Shown: one piece after another, positions 49,453 to 59,800 of the stretch | Layout: every line of letters starts with the position of its first letter | Position numbering within the stretch: position 1 is the first letter of the stretch | From: Zopfochytrium polystomum | Lineage: Eukaryota; Chytridiomycota; Chytridiomycetes; Chytridiales; Chytridiaceae | Assembly: GCA_025765615.1 (NCBI GenBank) | Contig: JAIVFJ010000101.1 | Location: 1 to 64,000, forward strand | Direction of reading: 5' to 3' | DNA: 64,000 nucleotides | Program-made: the position numbers and the translations under genes | Notes under the pieces: generated by a model | The model's input: the letters and a program-made list of their open reading frames with translations, nothing else | What the model was told of the DNA's origin: nothing | The model's database searches: none

Positions 49453-50089
49453 ACTGTTGGGCTGCAAAGTCCAACATGTCCAGCTAATAACCCCTCACTT
49501 TTGGAATGACTAAGGACTGAACCACTTCTGTGGGAGAAGTGCAAAGTCCAGATGCCCAGCTACCATGATGTACTGCCTCATATGAGTGGTATGAGAAGAC
49601 AGGGCATTTCTTTCTCTTTCTGTTGATGATTTTTACTTATTTTTCCAATTAGTATTTTCCTTTGTTTTGGCTCTTTTTCTTGTTATCTTTTATTTAGTTG
49701 TTTGTTTACTGTCTGCCAAGAAATGGCCCCATGATTCTCTGAGCTGTCTCTTTTTGTTGATGGCTCAGCCCCATTTGGTGAATCACCCATCCATTCTGTT
49801 TTTTACTGTTTTATTTTATTGTTTTGTTGTTTTGTATGTGTTTTCCCTCCTTTTTCCTCTCCTCCCTGTGATTCCAACCCTCTCCTATTTAAACTGCTGC
49901 CCCCCCTTCTTGTTGACTGTGAGAACTGTACCTGAAGTCCCTTGCCTGCCCTTTTCTTCCTGACTGTATGTAGAGCTGGGGGTGGCAGTCCCCTGGTGTG
50001 TGACAGGAGCTTGAAGTCCTCTTGTGTTGGTGATTGCGCCTGGCGTGTCAGAAGGGCACCAACAGACTTGAGTCGGCGTGGAGCGATAA

Positions 50090-50245
50090 AGCTTGTTTAG
50101 AGCGTGAGCCCTTCTCTTGTTAAGAGCGAAGCGCCCTTTGTTGCCAAAGTAGATGGAGAGCCGATGCTCTCAGACAGATTGGTCTTGTTTAGAGTGCAGA
50201 GCACACCCTTTTCTTGTAAGAGCGAAGCGCCCTATACGAACGAGG
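50090..50245. repeat. Short tandem duplication
   Basis: Two copies about 98 nt apart share CTTGTTTAGAG, then CCCTTCTCTTG or CCCTTTTCTTG, then AAGAGCGAAGCGCCCT. The second ends at about 50235. Confidence 0.5.
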
Positions 50246-52171
50246 TATCGACCTGAGGTAGAACTTGAAGAGCTTCGCAGGTCAAGGTAGAGGGTATGTT
50301 GACTCAGATAAGAATAATGGTTTTTGTTTGTTGTATTCGAGGGTAGAGAGAGAGCAGGCAGATGTGATCAGGATCTGGGATGATGCTTCTCTGGAGCTGC
50401 TGGGGCTCCCCCTTTTATACTGCAGGTGGTCTCAGGAATCAGACTCTGGTGATAGCCTTTTAGCTCTGAGAGATAGAGTTTAGACTTTGAGGAGTCAGGA
50501 GGCAGGCATGACATCATTGTTGCATCACGCTGATTTGGCCAGAACTTCCATGGAGTTATGTGTGCAAAGAAGTAAGTCAGGCTCCCTGTCAAGCTCCTAT
50601 AATCATTCCTATCAAATTGCAAGAGTGAAGCACACTGATGTGGTCTACCCAGACTGGGGATTGAAACCACCTCTAAGCACTCGTACAGTGTCAGAGATTG
50701 AGAAAGTGTAGATGACACTTGGATCAGTCCTTATGCCATCTTAACTTATCGTTTCTCTTGAAGACAGGTCAGAGGATCTTAAAGGTGTAGGTAATGTGTG
50801 CAAACTCCAACATCTTGGCCATCATGGGAGTGTGCTGGGTTCAAGCCCCAGTGCACCTCACCATTCCTGCATGCTGCTTATGTTGGACTGGGTAGGAGCC
50901 ACTTGGTGATGGAAGGATGGAGGGTAAATCTGTGGTGGTGCCTCTAGGTTCCTGTCAATACATCTAGTCAAATCCAGGTCTCTCAAGGTGATATGAATGA
51001 GCTGGCTGGTCAGGTACTGCTGCAGAAATGGTCTCTCAGGTATGCCCCCATCTCCCTGGTTGTTGGCTCCTGTTGTGAGATTCCTAATCTCACTGATCAT
51101 GGTCTTAGCTGGGGTCTCCCTAAAACCCTTTTAGATGTGTGATAACTGCTCTTTTTTGTGTTTAAAGAGTTTCTTTTGTGTTTGATGATGGGCTTTAGTA
51201 GACTCCAAATACATTTTCCTGTCTGGTGACCCCTAGACACCTTCTTTTGCCCCTTTTCATTAGATAGGATTGGTATTTAGGCCATTGCTCTATTTCCACC
51301 TCCAGCCCAGGGTGAGGAGATTTAGAGAGCACAGTCTCACAAGATGGCGAACTTCTTCTGTCCAATCTAGTGAAGTTGTCCCAGTGGAATGTCCAAGGGA
51401 CAGCAGACGCAACAACTTTTGAAAGAATAGTGCGAAAAAATCTCTTAGAGTCGAAGGAATTAAACAAGAAAAGCTCCTAGACCTGAAGCTGCAAGACCCT
51501 TGTGCTTTTTCTTTCTTTTTGAAACTATTATTGACATACTGTTTCCTTCACTTGCTGATCAATCTTCAAGTTGATCACGAATCATCATTACCCTGGACAT
51601 GGGTGTTGTTGACAGAAAGGCCATAACAAATGTGTACGCTGAATTCCTGCGTGAGCCCAAGGACCACACCTATAGTACGCCCTTGAAATTCTCTCATACT
51701 TTCACATCCACACTTCCACCAACAGTGAGGCCCCCACCGACAGAGAGGCCAAAGTCCAGATAAATGGCCTCGCTGATGCACCTATTGCAGCTGCGAAATT
51801 TATTTCAACCGCTCTGCATGAACACAACCAGAGAGTCACAGGTGTCATCATACCTCAAAGCCCAATTGCATTTGAAGTTCTGGTGGAATCTTGCATCTGT
51901 CTCAGACACGTGCATCTGAGGCAGCCAAAGTAGCTGCAATTCGACAATGTCTGGAGGAGTTGCTGCCTGTTTCCATCTCCTTTCCGATTGGCCGGAGGAA
52001 CAATGCTGATGAGGAAATGGAATGCCATGTTGGCCAAAAAGCAGAGTGAATGTGCAGATTATGTCAACAAGCAAGTTTCTGTGAAAGAGGCCAACGACCT
52101 GGTGGAACAGCTGAGTGCTGGCTACATCACTGTACTTTCAAGTGTTCTACAGGCTACTGCCTTGGACCTGA

Positions 52172-52566
52172 GTTGTAAACAGTCTACTCTGAGTCAGTGA
52201 GTGGAAGGAGTGAATGAAGTGGAGATGTGTGTTTGTGGGTAGTCCTTCCCCCCAACTTGGAGAGAAAGAGAAAAAACTCTGTTATGAATTATTGGTTCAC
52301 GCTGTAATAGTTGCTAGGCAAGTGTGACCAGCACAGGGTAAAAACCTTCTCCTATATTATCTGCTTGAGCAGAGGAGGTGGAAACCTGTTAACACCAGGT
52401 TTCCGTTCCACTTAATACTCAGCTTATTTGTCAACAGTGCAAGCCAGTACCCAGGTCTGCATTGGCAGTGGCTTGCTCTCCCATGGGCATTGTGACAATA
52501 ACTGACAATCACAATTGGTTTGGGTCCATCTTGTGCCTCTTGCTGCTAACCAGTCAGTTCGGCCTA
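52172..52566 (-). repeat. Right inverted repeat (~395 bp)
   Basis: Reverse-complement partner of 47191-47592; begins GTTGTAAACAGTCTACTCTG and ends CCAGTCAGTTCGGCCT. Confidence 0.7.
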
Positions 52567-52568
52567 TC

Positions 52569-53078
52569 ATGAGTCAAAAGCTATTGGCTGCACAGAAGAA
52601 GCTGCTAGAGGCTCAATGTTTTGTGGAAAATGAGGCATATTCCAAATCAATTCTTGAGAAGATTGGACGAATTCAGGAGAAGAAGAACAAATACTCCCAG
52701 GAGCTGGCTCATTCACATGCTCGCCTGGGACTATTTCACACCTATATTCTCCCAGAATTCACAATTAAAGGGCTCAGAGGAATATCTGGATTGCTCTTGC
52801 TCTTTTTTTTTGTGTAGAAAATCTAATGCCATCAATTTTTTTTGTCCAGCTGGGACTTGGCTGGTGCAGAGCAAGTCAGTGTGAAAAGATCGAGTCTTTC
52901 CAGAAGCGGAGAAATCAGCATTCCCTCTCCAATCCCAGTGAGGCATTTTCGACTTCATTATGTGACAAATGCAGTCGATATTGTCAAGTTGGGCAAACCT
53001 CAGTGTTCAAGTGCCAGAGTCCTTGCTGTGCAGTTCGTGAAGAGCGGATGTCAAGTCAGGACAGCTTGTTTTCCTTGA
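52569..53078 (+). CDS. Hypothetical coiled-coil protein next to the element, tentative
   Basis: ATG 52569 lies right outside the right inverted repeat and opens SQKLLAAQKKLLEAQCFVEN, IGRIQEKKNKYSQELAHSHA and LFHTYILPEFTIKGL, a coiled-coil-like sequence. A second open frame (WDLAGAEQVSVKRSSLSR, VRHFRLHYVTNAVDIVKLG, ending RTACFP and stop at 53078) could follow after an intron of about 50 nt (GTAGAA to CCAG near 52816-52850). The family is unknown. It may be a host gene, or a gene belonging to the mobile element. Confidence 0.3.
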
Positions 53079-53335
53079 AGTGGTCACAGACACGAATACA
53101 CGTTCCGGGAATAGGCGTGAGGATTTTTTGTTTTTTTTTTTCGTCGTTTTTCCAATTTCGCTCATTTCTTTTTTTCTTTTTTCGGCCTGGTCGCTATTGC
53201 TCAACATTAAGAGTAAAAGCCCACTAACGCCTCCACAAACCCAGGCGGGCGTGGAGCGCGTCGCGGGGCCGGTGACAAGCGCATGGGATGGGTTTGTTTT
53301 GAGGTTTCGGAGAGAGAGAGAGAGAGGAGAGAGAG

Positions 53336-53369
<34 letters not shown>

Positions 53370-53414
53370 CGAGAGAGAGAGAGAGAGGAGAGGAGAGAGA
53401 GAGAGAGAGAGGAG

Positions 53415-53482
<68 letters not shown>

Positions 53483-53805
53483 TGAGAGAGAGAGAGAGAG
53501 AGAGACTGCGAGAGGACAGGAGATGGTGAAGGCAGAAAGTGGCCTTGTGACCTGCAAGGCCAAAAAAGGGAGCCAACATTGGTTCTTTCCCGCACAACAC
53601 CACTCACACACACGCGCACGCACACAAACCCACACACACACACCCATCTTGCCCCCCACACACACGCAACCAACCCACCACAAAATGGGTCTGTCTTCAC
53701 CCAGTGGCGGCATCCGCCTCATCAACACATATAAAAGTGGGATGGCAGAGGCCCAGCAGCCATTTGCGAGAGTGGTCTTTGAGCAACCCCCGAAACGCAA
53801 ACACA
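53079..53805. other. Intergenic region with GA microsatellite
   Basis: GC rises again to the level of the gene-rich part. An impure GA tract spans about 53309-53515, followed by a CA-rich stretch at about 53600-53665 and the xylose isomerase leader. A long Arg-Glu frame through the GA tract is an artefact. Confidence 0.65.
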
Positions 53806-55564
53806 ATGGCCGCAAACGGACACTCTGTCGAAACCTACTTCAAAACCGTCCCAAAGCCCATCGCTTACGAGGGCCCCTCATCGCAAAACCCGCTCTCCTA
53901 CCGCTGGTACAACAAAGATGAGGTTATCCATGGAAAGAAGGTGTGCATGTCAGGATTGCTCTCTCAGGCCAGCGTTCTCACGCGTTTCGCGCTTGAAAAT
54001 CCTCCTTCCCCCCATCTACAGATGTCAGAGTGGCTGAAGTTCTCCGTCTGCTACTGGCATACTTTCCGTGGCGCTGGATTGGACCCGTTCGGTGTCCAGA
54101 CTCTCTTCCGGCCCTGGGACGTTTTCGACAACATCAACCAGCCGTACGCGGACATACTCGTTTCTTGCAAGCGACGCGCCGATGCCGCCTTTGAGCTTTT
54201 CACAAAGCTCGGAATTGAGTACTACACGTATGTATCCACGAGAGACGACGGGCACAGGCTGACTGCACAATCCGGTTATCTTCAACATCTTCTACGAATC
54301 TCCTTAGTTTCCATGACCGCGATATCGCGCCCGAGCTGGCGACACTGGAGGAGACCAACCGGCTCCTCGACGATGTTTCTGACTACCTGCTCCTGAAGCA
54401 GCAGGAGACCGGCGTCAAGCTTCTTTGGGGCACTGCGAACCTGTTCGGCGCCCCTCGCTACGCCAACGGTGGCGCTACGAACCCTGACTTCGCAGTCTTT
54501 GCAGCGGCCGCCGCGCAGGTCAAAAAGGCCATCGAGATTACCCACAAATTGGGAGGAAGCGGCTACGTTTTCTGGGGCGGCCGCGAAGGCTACGCATCTC
54601 TTCTAAGCACGGACGTGAAGAAAGAGTTGGATCACATGGCGGCTTTCTTCCATATGGCCATCAAGCACAAACTGAAGATCGGCGCAACCTTCCCTTTCTT
54701 CATTGAACCCAAACCACGGGAGCCATCAAAGCACCAGTACGACTACGACGCGCAAACTGTCATGGGCTTCATTGAGCATTACGGGTTGAATGAGCACTTT
54801 TGGCTGAACATCGAACCCAACCACACCACCCTTGCGGGCCACCAGTACGACCACGACATCAATGTGGCTGCGGCCTTTGGAAAACGTGAGTAAGGGTTGT
54901 CCGGATGCATTTTTCTTCTAAATGCAAGCAACAAGTGGGTTCCATTGACTGCAACACGGGCGATGAGCTGTTGGGCTGGGACACGGACCAGGTGCGGGTT
55001 GTTTCGCATTATTTGAGCCCACTAATTCTTGTTTCTCCCCAGTTTCTGATGGACGAAAAGAAAGCCGCCTTGGTGATGCAAGTGGTGCTTCGAATGGGTG
55101 GTCTCGCACATGGTGGTCTGAACTTTGACTGCAAGGTGCGGCGCGAAAGCACTGACCTCGAAGGTATGGCCAAGTGACCTCTTGGTGGCTTGTGGGTCTT
55201 CTCTGAAAACTACATCCACTTTCAGACATACTTATCGCCCACGTCGGCTCCATGGACACATTCGCCAAAGGCCTTCGACAGGCTGCTTACATTTTGTCGA
55301 GCGGGAAGCTTCCAAAAATGCTGGAAAACCGCTACTCCTCTTGGAAGTCCACCGATTTAGCCGTCAAGGTGGAAAAGGGCGAGGCTTCCTTTGAGGAGCT
55401 CGAAGAATTCGTTCGATACGCGGCGAAGCCGGCTGCTAACACGTCGGGGAAGCAGGGTTTGTATCCTGAACATTTTGTTGAGGGCAAACCTGATACCACT
55501 TCGCAACGCAGAGCTTTTCGAGCGAGTATTCAACGACGAGCTTCACGACGCCATCTCAAAGTGA
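53806..55564 (+). CDS. xylA: Xylose isomerase
   Basis: Seven exons: 53806-53940, 54022-54227, 54308-54885, 54936-54991, 55043-55163, 55226-55456 and 55512-55564, 459 residues. It interconverts D-xylose and D-xylulose (and glucose/fructose) using two divalent metal ions. Family motifs: [18 protein letters not shown], the catalytic [35 protein letters not shown] with the catalytic Lys, [35 protein letters not shown] and [13 protein letters not shown]. All metal ligands and the His-Asp pair appear present, so it should be active. Most fungi use the reductase/dehydrogenase route instead; this enzyme is known mainly from bacteria, plants and anaerobic gut fungi. Six introns show that it is settled in the host genome. 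No signal peptide, so cytosolic. Confidence 0.95.
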
Positions 55565-55720
55565 TTTTCTTGCTTTGTTTCCCCTCTCTTTGTTTCACCA
55601 ACAACAAATTCTATCAAAAGCAGAATAAAAAAGAAAAGAAAAGAAGGGAGGAAACAAATCATTTGTTGACAGAAGAGGGAACAAAAAAAGAAAAAAAGAA
55701 AGGGACAAGTTGGACACAGA

Positions 55721-58381
55721 ATGGTGAGTGCCGGGGCGCACGCGGAAGTTGTACTTGCGACGTTCGTGCTGCGAATGTGCTGCTCGTGGCAAACATCGAT
55801 GGCAGCAAGTCGTTTTGCAAGTCGCTCGCAAGACGTCGGGACGACTTTCGTATTTGCAGTCATACGAAGTTCTCCAGCCGTCCATATTGCAAGCCAGCGC
55901 GGCCATTTGTTGCAGAGCGTGCATTCATCTGCATGGCCGACTCTCTTATGCGAGAACCGTGCTAGCGCTGATCGCTTGTTGGCTCACTGCTAGCTTTCAG
56001 CCCAATTGCTCGATTTGGGCGCGGAGATTTTGACCGAAGCGATTGCACGCAGCAGATCAGCAAACTCCGACAATCCCACTAAACGGTTGAAACCGTTAAC
56101 AGTCCATACACGTTGTCATGACTGACTGAATATGCCGTTTTGAAATCTTTTAGTGCGGCATCCTTGCTCTCCTCCTGGCCGACACGGCGAGCGCAGCGAG
56201 CCTGGAATTGTACGAGGCCCTGGGGGTTCTCCAACACCGCGGCCAGGATGCTGCGGGTATCATCACATGTGCTGCAAAAGGTCGACTCTACCAATGCAAG
56301 GGAAACGGCATGGTACGCGACGTGTTCCCAAAGAAGCAGCTGCTGAATCTTTCAGGATACATGGGTGTTGCCCACGGTGCGAACCAGTATTTTTTCTTTC
56401 ATTCTCTTCATTTCAGAGTTTGTCATCCATCCCATCTGATCGTGACTTGTTTGTGCAGTAAGGTATCCCACGGCTGGGACGTCGTCGAACTCGGAGGCCC
56501 AACCGTTTTACGTCAACAGTCCGTACGGCCTCGTGATGGCTCATGTGAGCTTGCAATGATGCTTGCCGTAGTCCTCAAGTAACACCGCCATCTATAGAAC
56601 GGCAATTTGACCAACACAAAGGACCTGCGCGAATACTTGGATTCAGAAGCCCACCGCCACGTCAACACGGACTCGGACTCCGAGCTGCTGTTGAACATCT
56701 TTGCGGACAATCTACAACAGACGGGAAAGTTTCGTGTCAATGAGGACGATATTTTTAAAGCGCTCGCATCAGTCTACAAGCAGTGCCATGGCGGTTATGC
56801 GTGCACTGCTATGGTCGCAGGTGTGGCTAACAATTGAAGTTTCCGCTCCCCGGTCGTTATTTACAATTCATTTGGTTTAGGGTACGGTCTCATCGGGTTT
56901 AGAGTAAGTACAAAGCTTGACGGAAGACCTGTAATTGCTGTGATAACAATAGTACTTTAAGGATCCCAACGGCATTCGACCACTGATATATGGAGAACGT
57001 GTTTCCCCCAACGGAATCGACTACATGTTGGCTTCAGAAAGTGTTGCGCTCGATGCTCTTGGGTTCTCAAATTTCGTTGATGTGAAACCAGGTATTGTCG
57101 CCGTTGAACTTTTTCGACGTACTCCATATTAAGCATCCATAATGTTTTCAGGTGAAGTCGTCATTTTCCACGGAGGAAAGATCATCAAGCGGCAATGCGC
57201 AATACCCGAAAACTTTACGCCGTGCATCTTTGAGTATGTCTGTAAGTACTTTGAACATTCGTCTACGGCTCATCAGCTAAAGTATGATCCTTTTTAATAT
57301 TTCGCAGACTTCGCCCGGCCAGACTCGGTGATGGACGGAATCTCTGTGTACAAATCTCGTTTGGCGATGGGCGATGCCCTTGCGGCGAAAGTTCGACGCC
57401 AGCTTGGCGATCAGTTTGATATTGATGTCGTCGTTCCGGTACGTGTGGTCTAGCCGTTGCCGAGCGGCGCTCGCGGCTAAGTTGATGCAACCAGGTCCCT
57501 GACACTAGCAGGACTGCAGCGCTCCAAGTTTCGTACAAACTCAACACACTGTACCGAGAGGGATTCATCAAGAACCGATACATTGGCCGGACGTTTATTA
57601 TGCCTGGCCAAACACTAAGGTAGTTGGTTCGGAGTTCTCTACGCAGGGAATCTAAACATAGTGGTCAAGAGTAAAGTCTGTTAGGCGTAAACTGAATCCC
57701 ATGCCAATGGAGTTCGCGGGCAAAAATGTTTTAATTGTCGATGGCAAGTATCCATTTGTTCACCTCTGGCTGTCCGATGGCAAGCTAATTACATTTCGCA
57801 AAGCAGACTCCATTGTTCGAGGCACCACCTCAAGGGAGATTGTACAAATGGCGAGAGAATCTGGTGCAAAGAAGGTCTACTTTGCTTCTTGTGCACCTCC
57901 AATCAGGTATTTCCTTGCGTCCTCTTCGTGCAGTGCGTTGTGTAATGTATAATCAGGTACCCAAATGTTTACGGAATCGACATGCCGACGAGGCAAGAAC
58001 TGATTGCGCACAATCGGAGCGAGGAGGAGATTGCTAAAGAGATAGGCGCTGACCAAGTTATTTTTCAGGTTGGTGGAAATCATGGGGTTTTGGCTTCTTA
58101 GTAACCGTGGATCAGGACTTGGACGACCTCGTTTCAGCCGTTTCTTCCGTCAATCCCAACGTAAAAGTATTCGATGTCTCCGTCTTCACGGGGTGCTACA
58201 TTACCGGTAAGCTGCTACGAAAATATCTGAGTGACTCTGACGCGATATTGGAAAAGGCGATGTAACTGAAGTGTACATGAAAGATTTGGAGCGGATGAGA
58301 AACTCTTCTACTAGGAGTTTGTTGGCTGCTGATGAGAGCATTGGGTTGCACAACGGCTTTGGCCATGCATTCAACAAATGA
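55721..58381 (+). CDS. ADE4: Amidophosphoribosyltransferase (glutamine PRPP amidotransferase)
   Basis: Fourteen exons: 55721-55723, 56154-56376, 56459-56544, 56598-56820, 56881-56903, 56962-57091, 57152-57241, 57308-57438, 57495-57619, 57685-57743, 57807-57906, 57957-58068, 58116-58206 and 58257-58381, giving 506 residues. It makes phosphoribosylamine from PRPP and glutamine, the first step of purine synthesis. Exon 1 is only the ATG, followed directly by GTGAGT; exon 2 opens with the nucleophile Cys2 ([10 protein letters not shown]). Other motifs: [38 protein letters not shown] and the PRPP motif [13 protein letters not shown]. The PRPP motif is split by a 63-nt GC-AG intron; reading through keeps frame but breaks the motif. 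Exon 5 is 23 nt. The gene starts 157 nt after the xylose isomerase stop. Confidence 0.95.
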
Positions 58382-59499
58382 TTTCGATTTGGGAGAGGAC
58401 GAGCCCTCAATACACAAGAAAGAACCATATGAAAGAAACTACACACTGTAGAAATAAGGGAAAACTGTTGAGACAAAGATACTGTGGTACTTAGAGAAAT
58501 GACGAAACACCAACGCGAAGGCCGCCAAGCATGTGCGTGTGATGATTCACCTCTTTTGAAATTAAATGCCTGCCCCGCTTGATCTTCCGCTGCGCCGAAA
58601 AATAAATATTCGACTGCAGCCAACCTTAGTTGGGTGCCTGTGTGCCATGGCTGCTAACCCGCATTTGGCATACACTGCGTTCATTGCTTGTTGATAGCGT
58701 GATTTGGAGTAGGCAGTAAATCCTGTGGAAGAATACGCTTAGTTGGAGAAGCAGTCACTTATTCTTCAGCTTCCGCAGGAGTGAAGTAAATTCTGATAGA
58801 CGATTCGAGTTCACCTTGTGAAATGCGATTCTTCCACACAGAAGCTTTAGGTTATAAACCCGGAAACCAGGTTAGGGTTAGATGATATGTCACTGACCAT
58901 GAGACTGAACTAGACAGAAAAGACGCTGGCATTTTTGGCTGCTTGTAGATTCGGTGGATGGGGCTTCAAGCCTGTGAGCTCTTACAGGGTGTACATGTGC
59001 TTCGTCCAACCAATGATGGAGTATGGCTTTGCTCTGCGTCCTCTGACCCAGACACAGCCTAAGGAGGCTCAGAAATGCAGGGGAATGTTGTTGGCCCCTC
59101 TTGTGATGGCATGACACTGCTGGCTTTGTGTTGGAGTGAGTATCACAGGCACCTGCCACAGAGGTGACGATGGTGGTGTCATTGTCCCTGCGAGGCTGCT
59201 GGTGGCTGCAATCCGCACAGCCCCCAACACCTGAGAGTTTGAACTACAAGTGCCTGCCTCAATCCTATAGCTGTGAGAGTGAGATGTGTGAGTACAAGTG
59301 CGATGTGATGAAGCCTGTTGGTCTAGTGAATGTGCCAACGCAGCCCAGTTGGGTGCGTGCACAATTGTTGGTGTTTCTGCGTGCAAGTTCCTGACTGGTG
59401 ACCTTCTGACCTCTACATAGTCGACTCCCTTATCTCTCTCCCCCTTGTTGCTGGCAATGACAAGGGCTCCTGCAGCACCCTGTCAACGAGGGGCGCAAG
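58382..59499. other. Repeat-region boundary without genes
   Basis: About 1.1 kb downstream of the amidophosphoribosyltransferase gene. GC drops; no exon recognised. A two-unit telomere-like GGTTAGGGTTAG at about 58870-58881 is too short to mean anything. Confidence 0.5.
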
Positions 59500-59800
59500 G
59501 TCGTGTCCTGTCTGTCAGGAATAGGGCAGGACAGGACAAGGCAGACAAGGAACTGAGACGAGTGATGATTGTGTTGGGAACAATAGTTCACTTGAGGGAT
59601 GGGACAGATCCCCCATCCCGCTTTTATACCTTTTGAGGTCTTCCTTGTTGAGACTCAAAGAAAGTTCCAGAAAGAACAATTGGTAATACAATGATACCTA
59701 CGATACCAATGATAACAACAAGACAAGTCAGGAAAGCAAAGAAGGTTCCATGAAGGAATGTTCCACAAGGTCCCAGAGGTTTCCAGAGGGTGATGTGAGG
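59500..59800 (-). repeat. Dispersed repeat, inverted partner of 48550-48925
   Basis: Shares, in reverse orientation, GACAGGACAAGGCAGACAAG, AACAATAGTTCACTTGAGGG, TTTATACCTTTTGAGG, TTCCAGAAAGAACAATTG and CCAGAGGGTGAT with the first copy. Divergence is roughly 10-20% by eye. Confidence 0.6.

Larger units (their letters stand above)
49086..51350 (+). repeat. Composite dispersed repeat, copy 1
   Basis: Collinear with 59795-61965 in several blocks: GTCAAGCCTGTGACCTCAAA, GTGTATACCCACTTTTTCAC, the tRNA-like module, a block around GGGGGTGGCAGTCCCCTGGT, the block CTGGGTTCAAGCCCCAGTG to TGTTGGCTC, and the block ACTCCAAATACATT to TTTAGAGAGCACAGTCTC. Intervening parts differ by insertions and deletions of hundreds of bases. 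No intact reverse transcriptase or transposase is visible. Confidence 0.6.
47191..52566. mobile_element. Putative transposable element bounded by ~400-bp inverted repeats
   Basis: The left end (47191-47592, starting AGGCAGAACTGACTGG) and right end (52172-52566, ending CCAGTCAGTTCGGCCT) are inverted copies with small indels; shared blocks include CCCATGGGAGAGC, the GTTTCCGTTCCACTTAA region and CTCTGTTATGAATTATTG. They enclose about 4.6 kb with no intact transposase. A short, rearranged third copy lies at 62611-62766. This could be a degenerate DNA transposon with long terminal inverted repeats, or two insertions of one short element in opposite directions. I see no clear target-site duplication. 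Confidence 0.55.

Noticed and set aside
50787..50876. Possible functional tRNA gene
   Set aside because: The T-arm and acceptor stem look right, but no normal D-arm or anticodon arm is visible and copy 2 lacks the 5' part; treated as a repeat module.
53007..53815. Frames with long Ser-Leu runs upstream of xylose isomerase
   Set aside because: Microsatellite translation, antisense to the leader.
58870..58882. Telomere-like GGTTAGGGTTAG
   Set aside because: Only two units in the middle of the window; no extended array.
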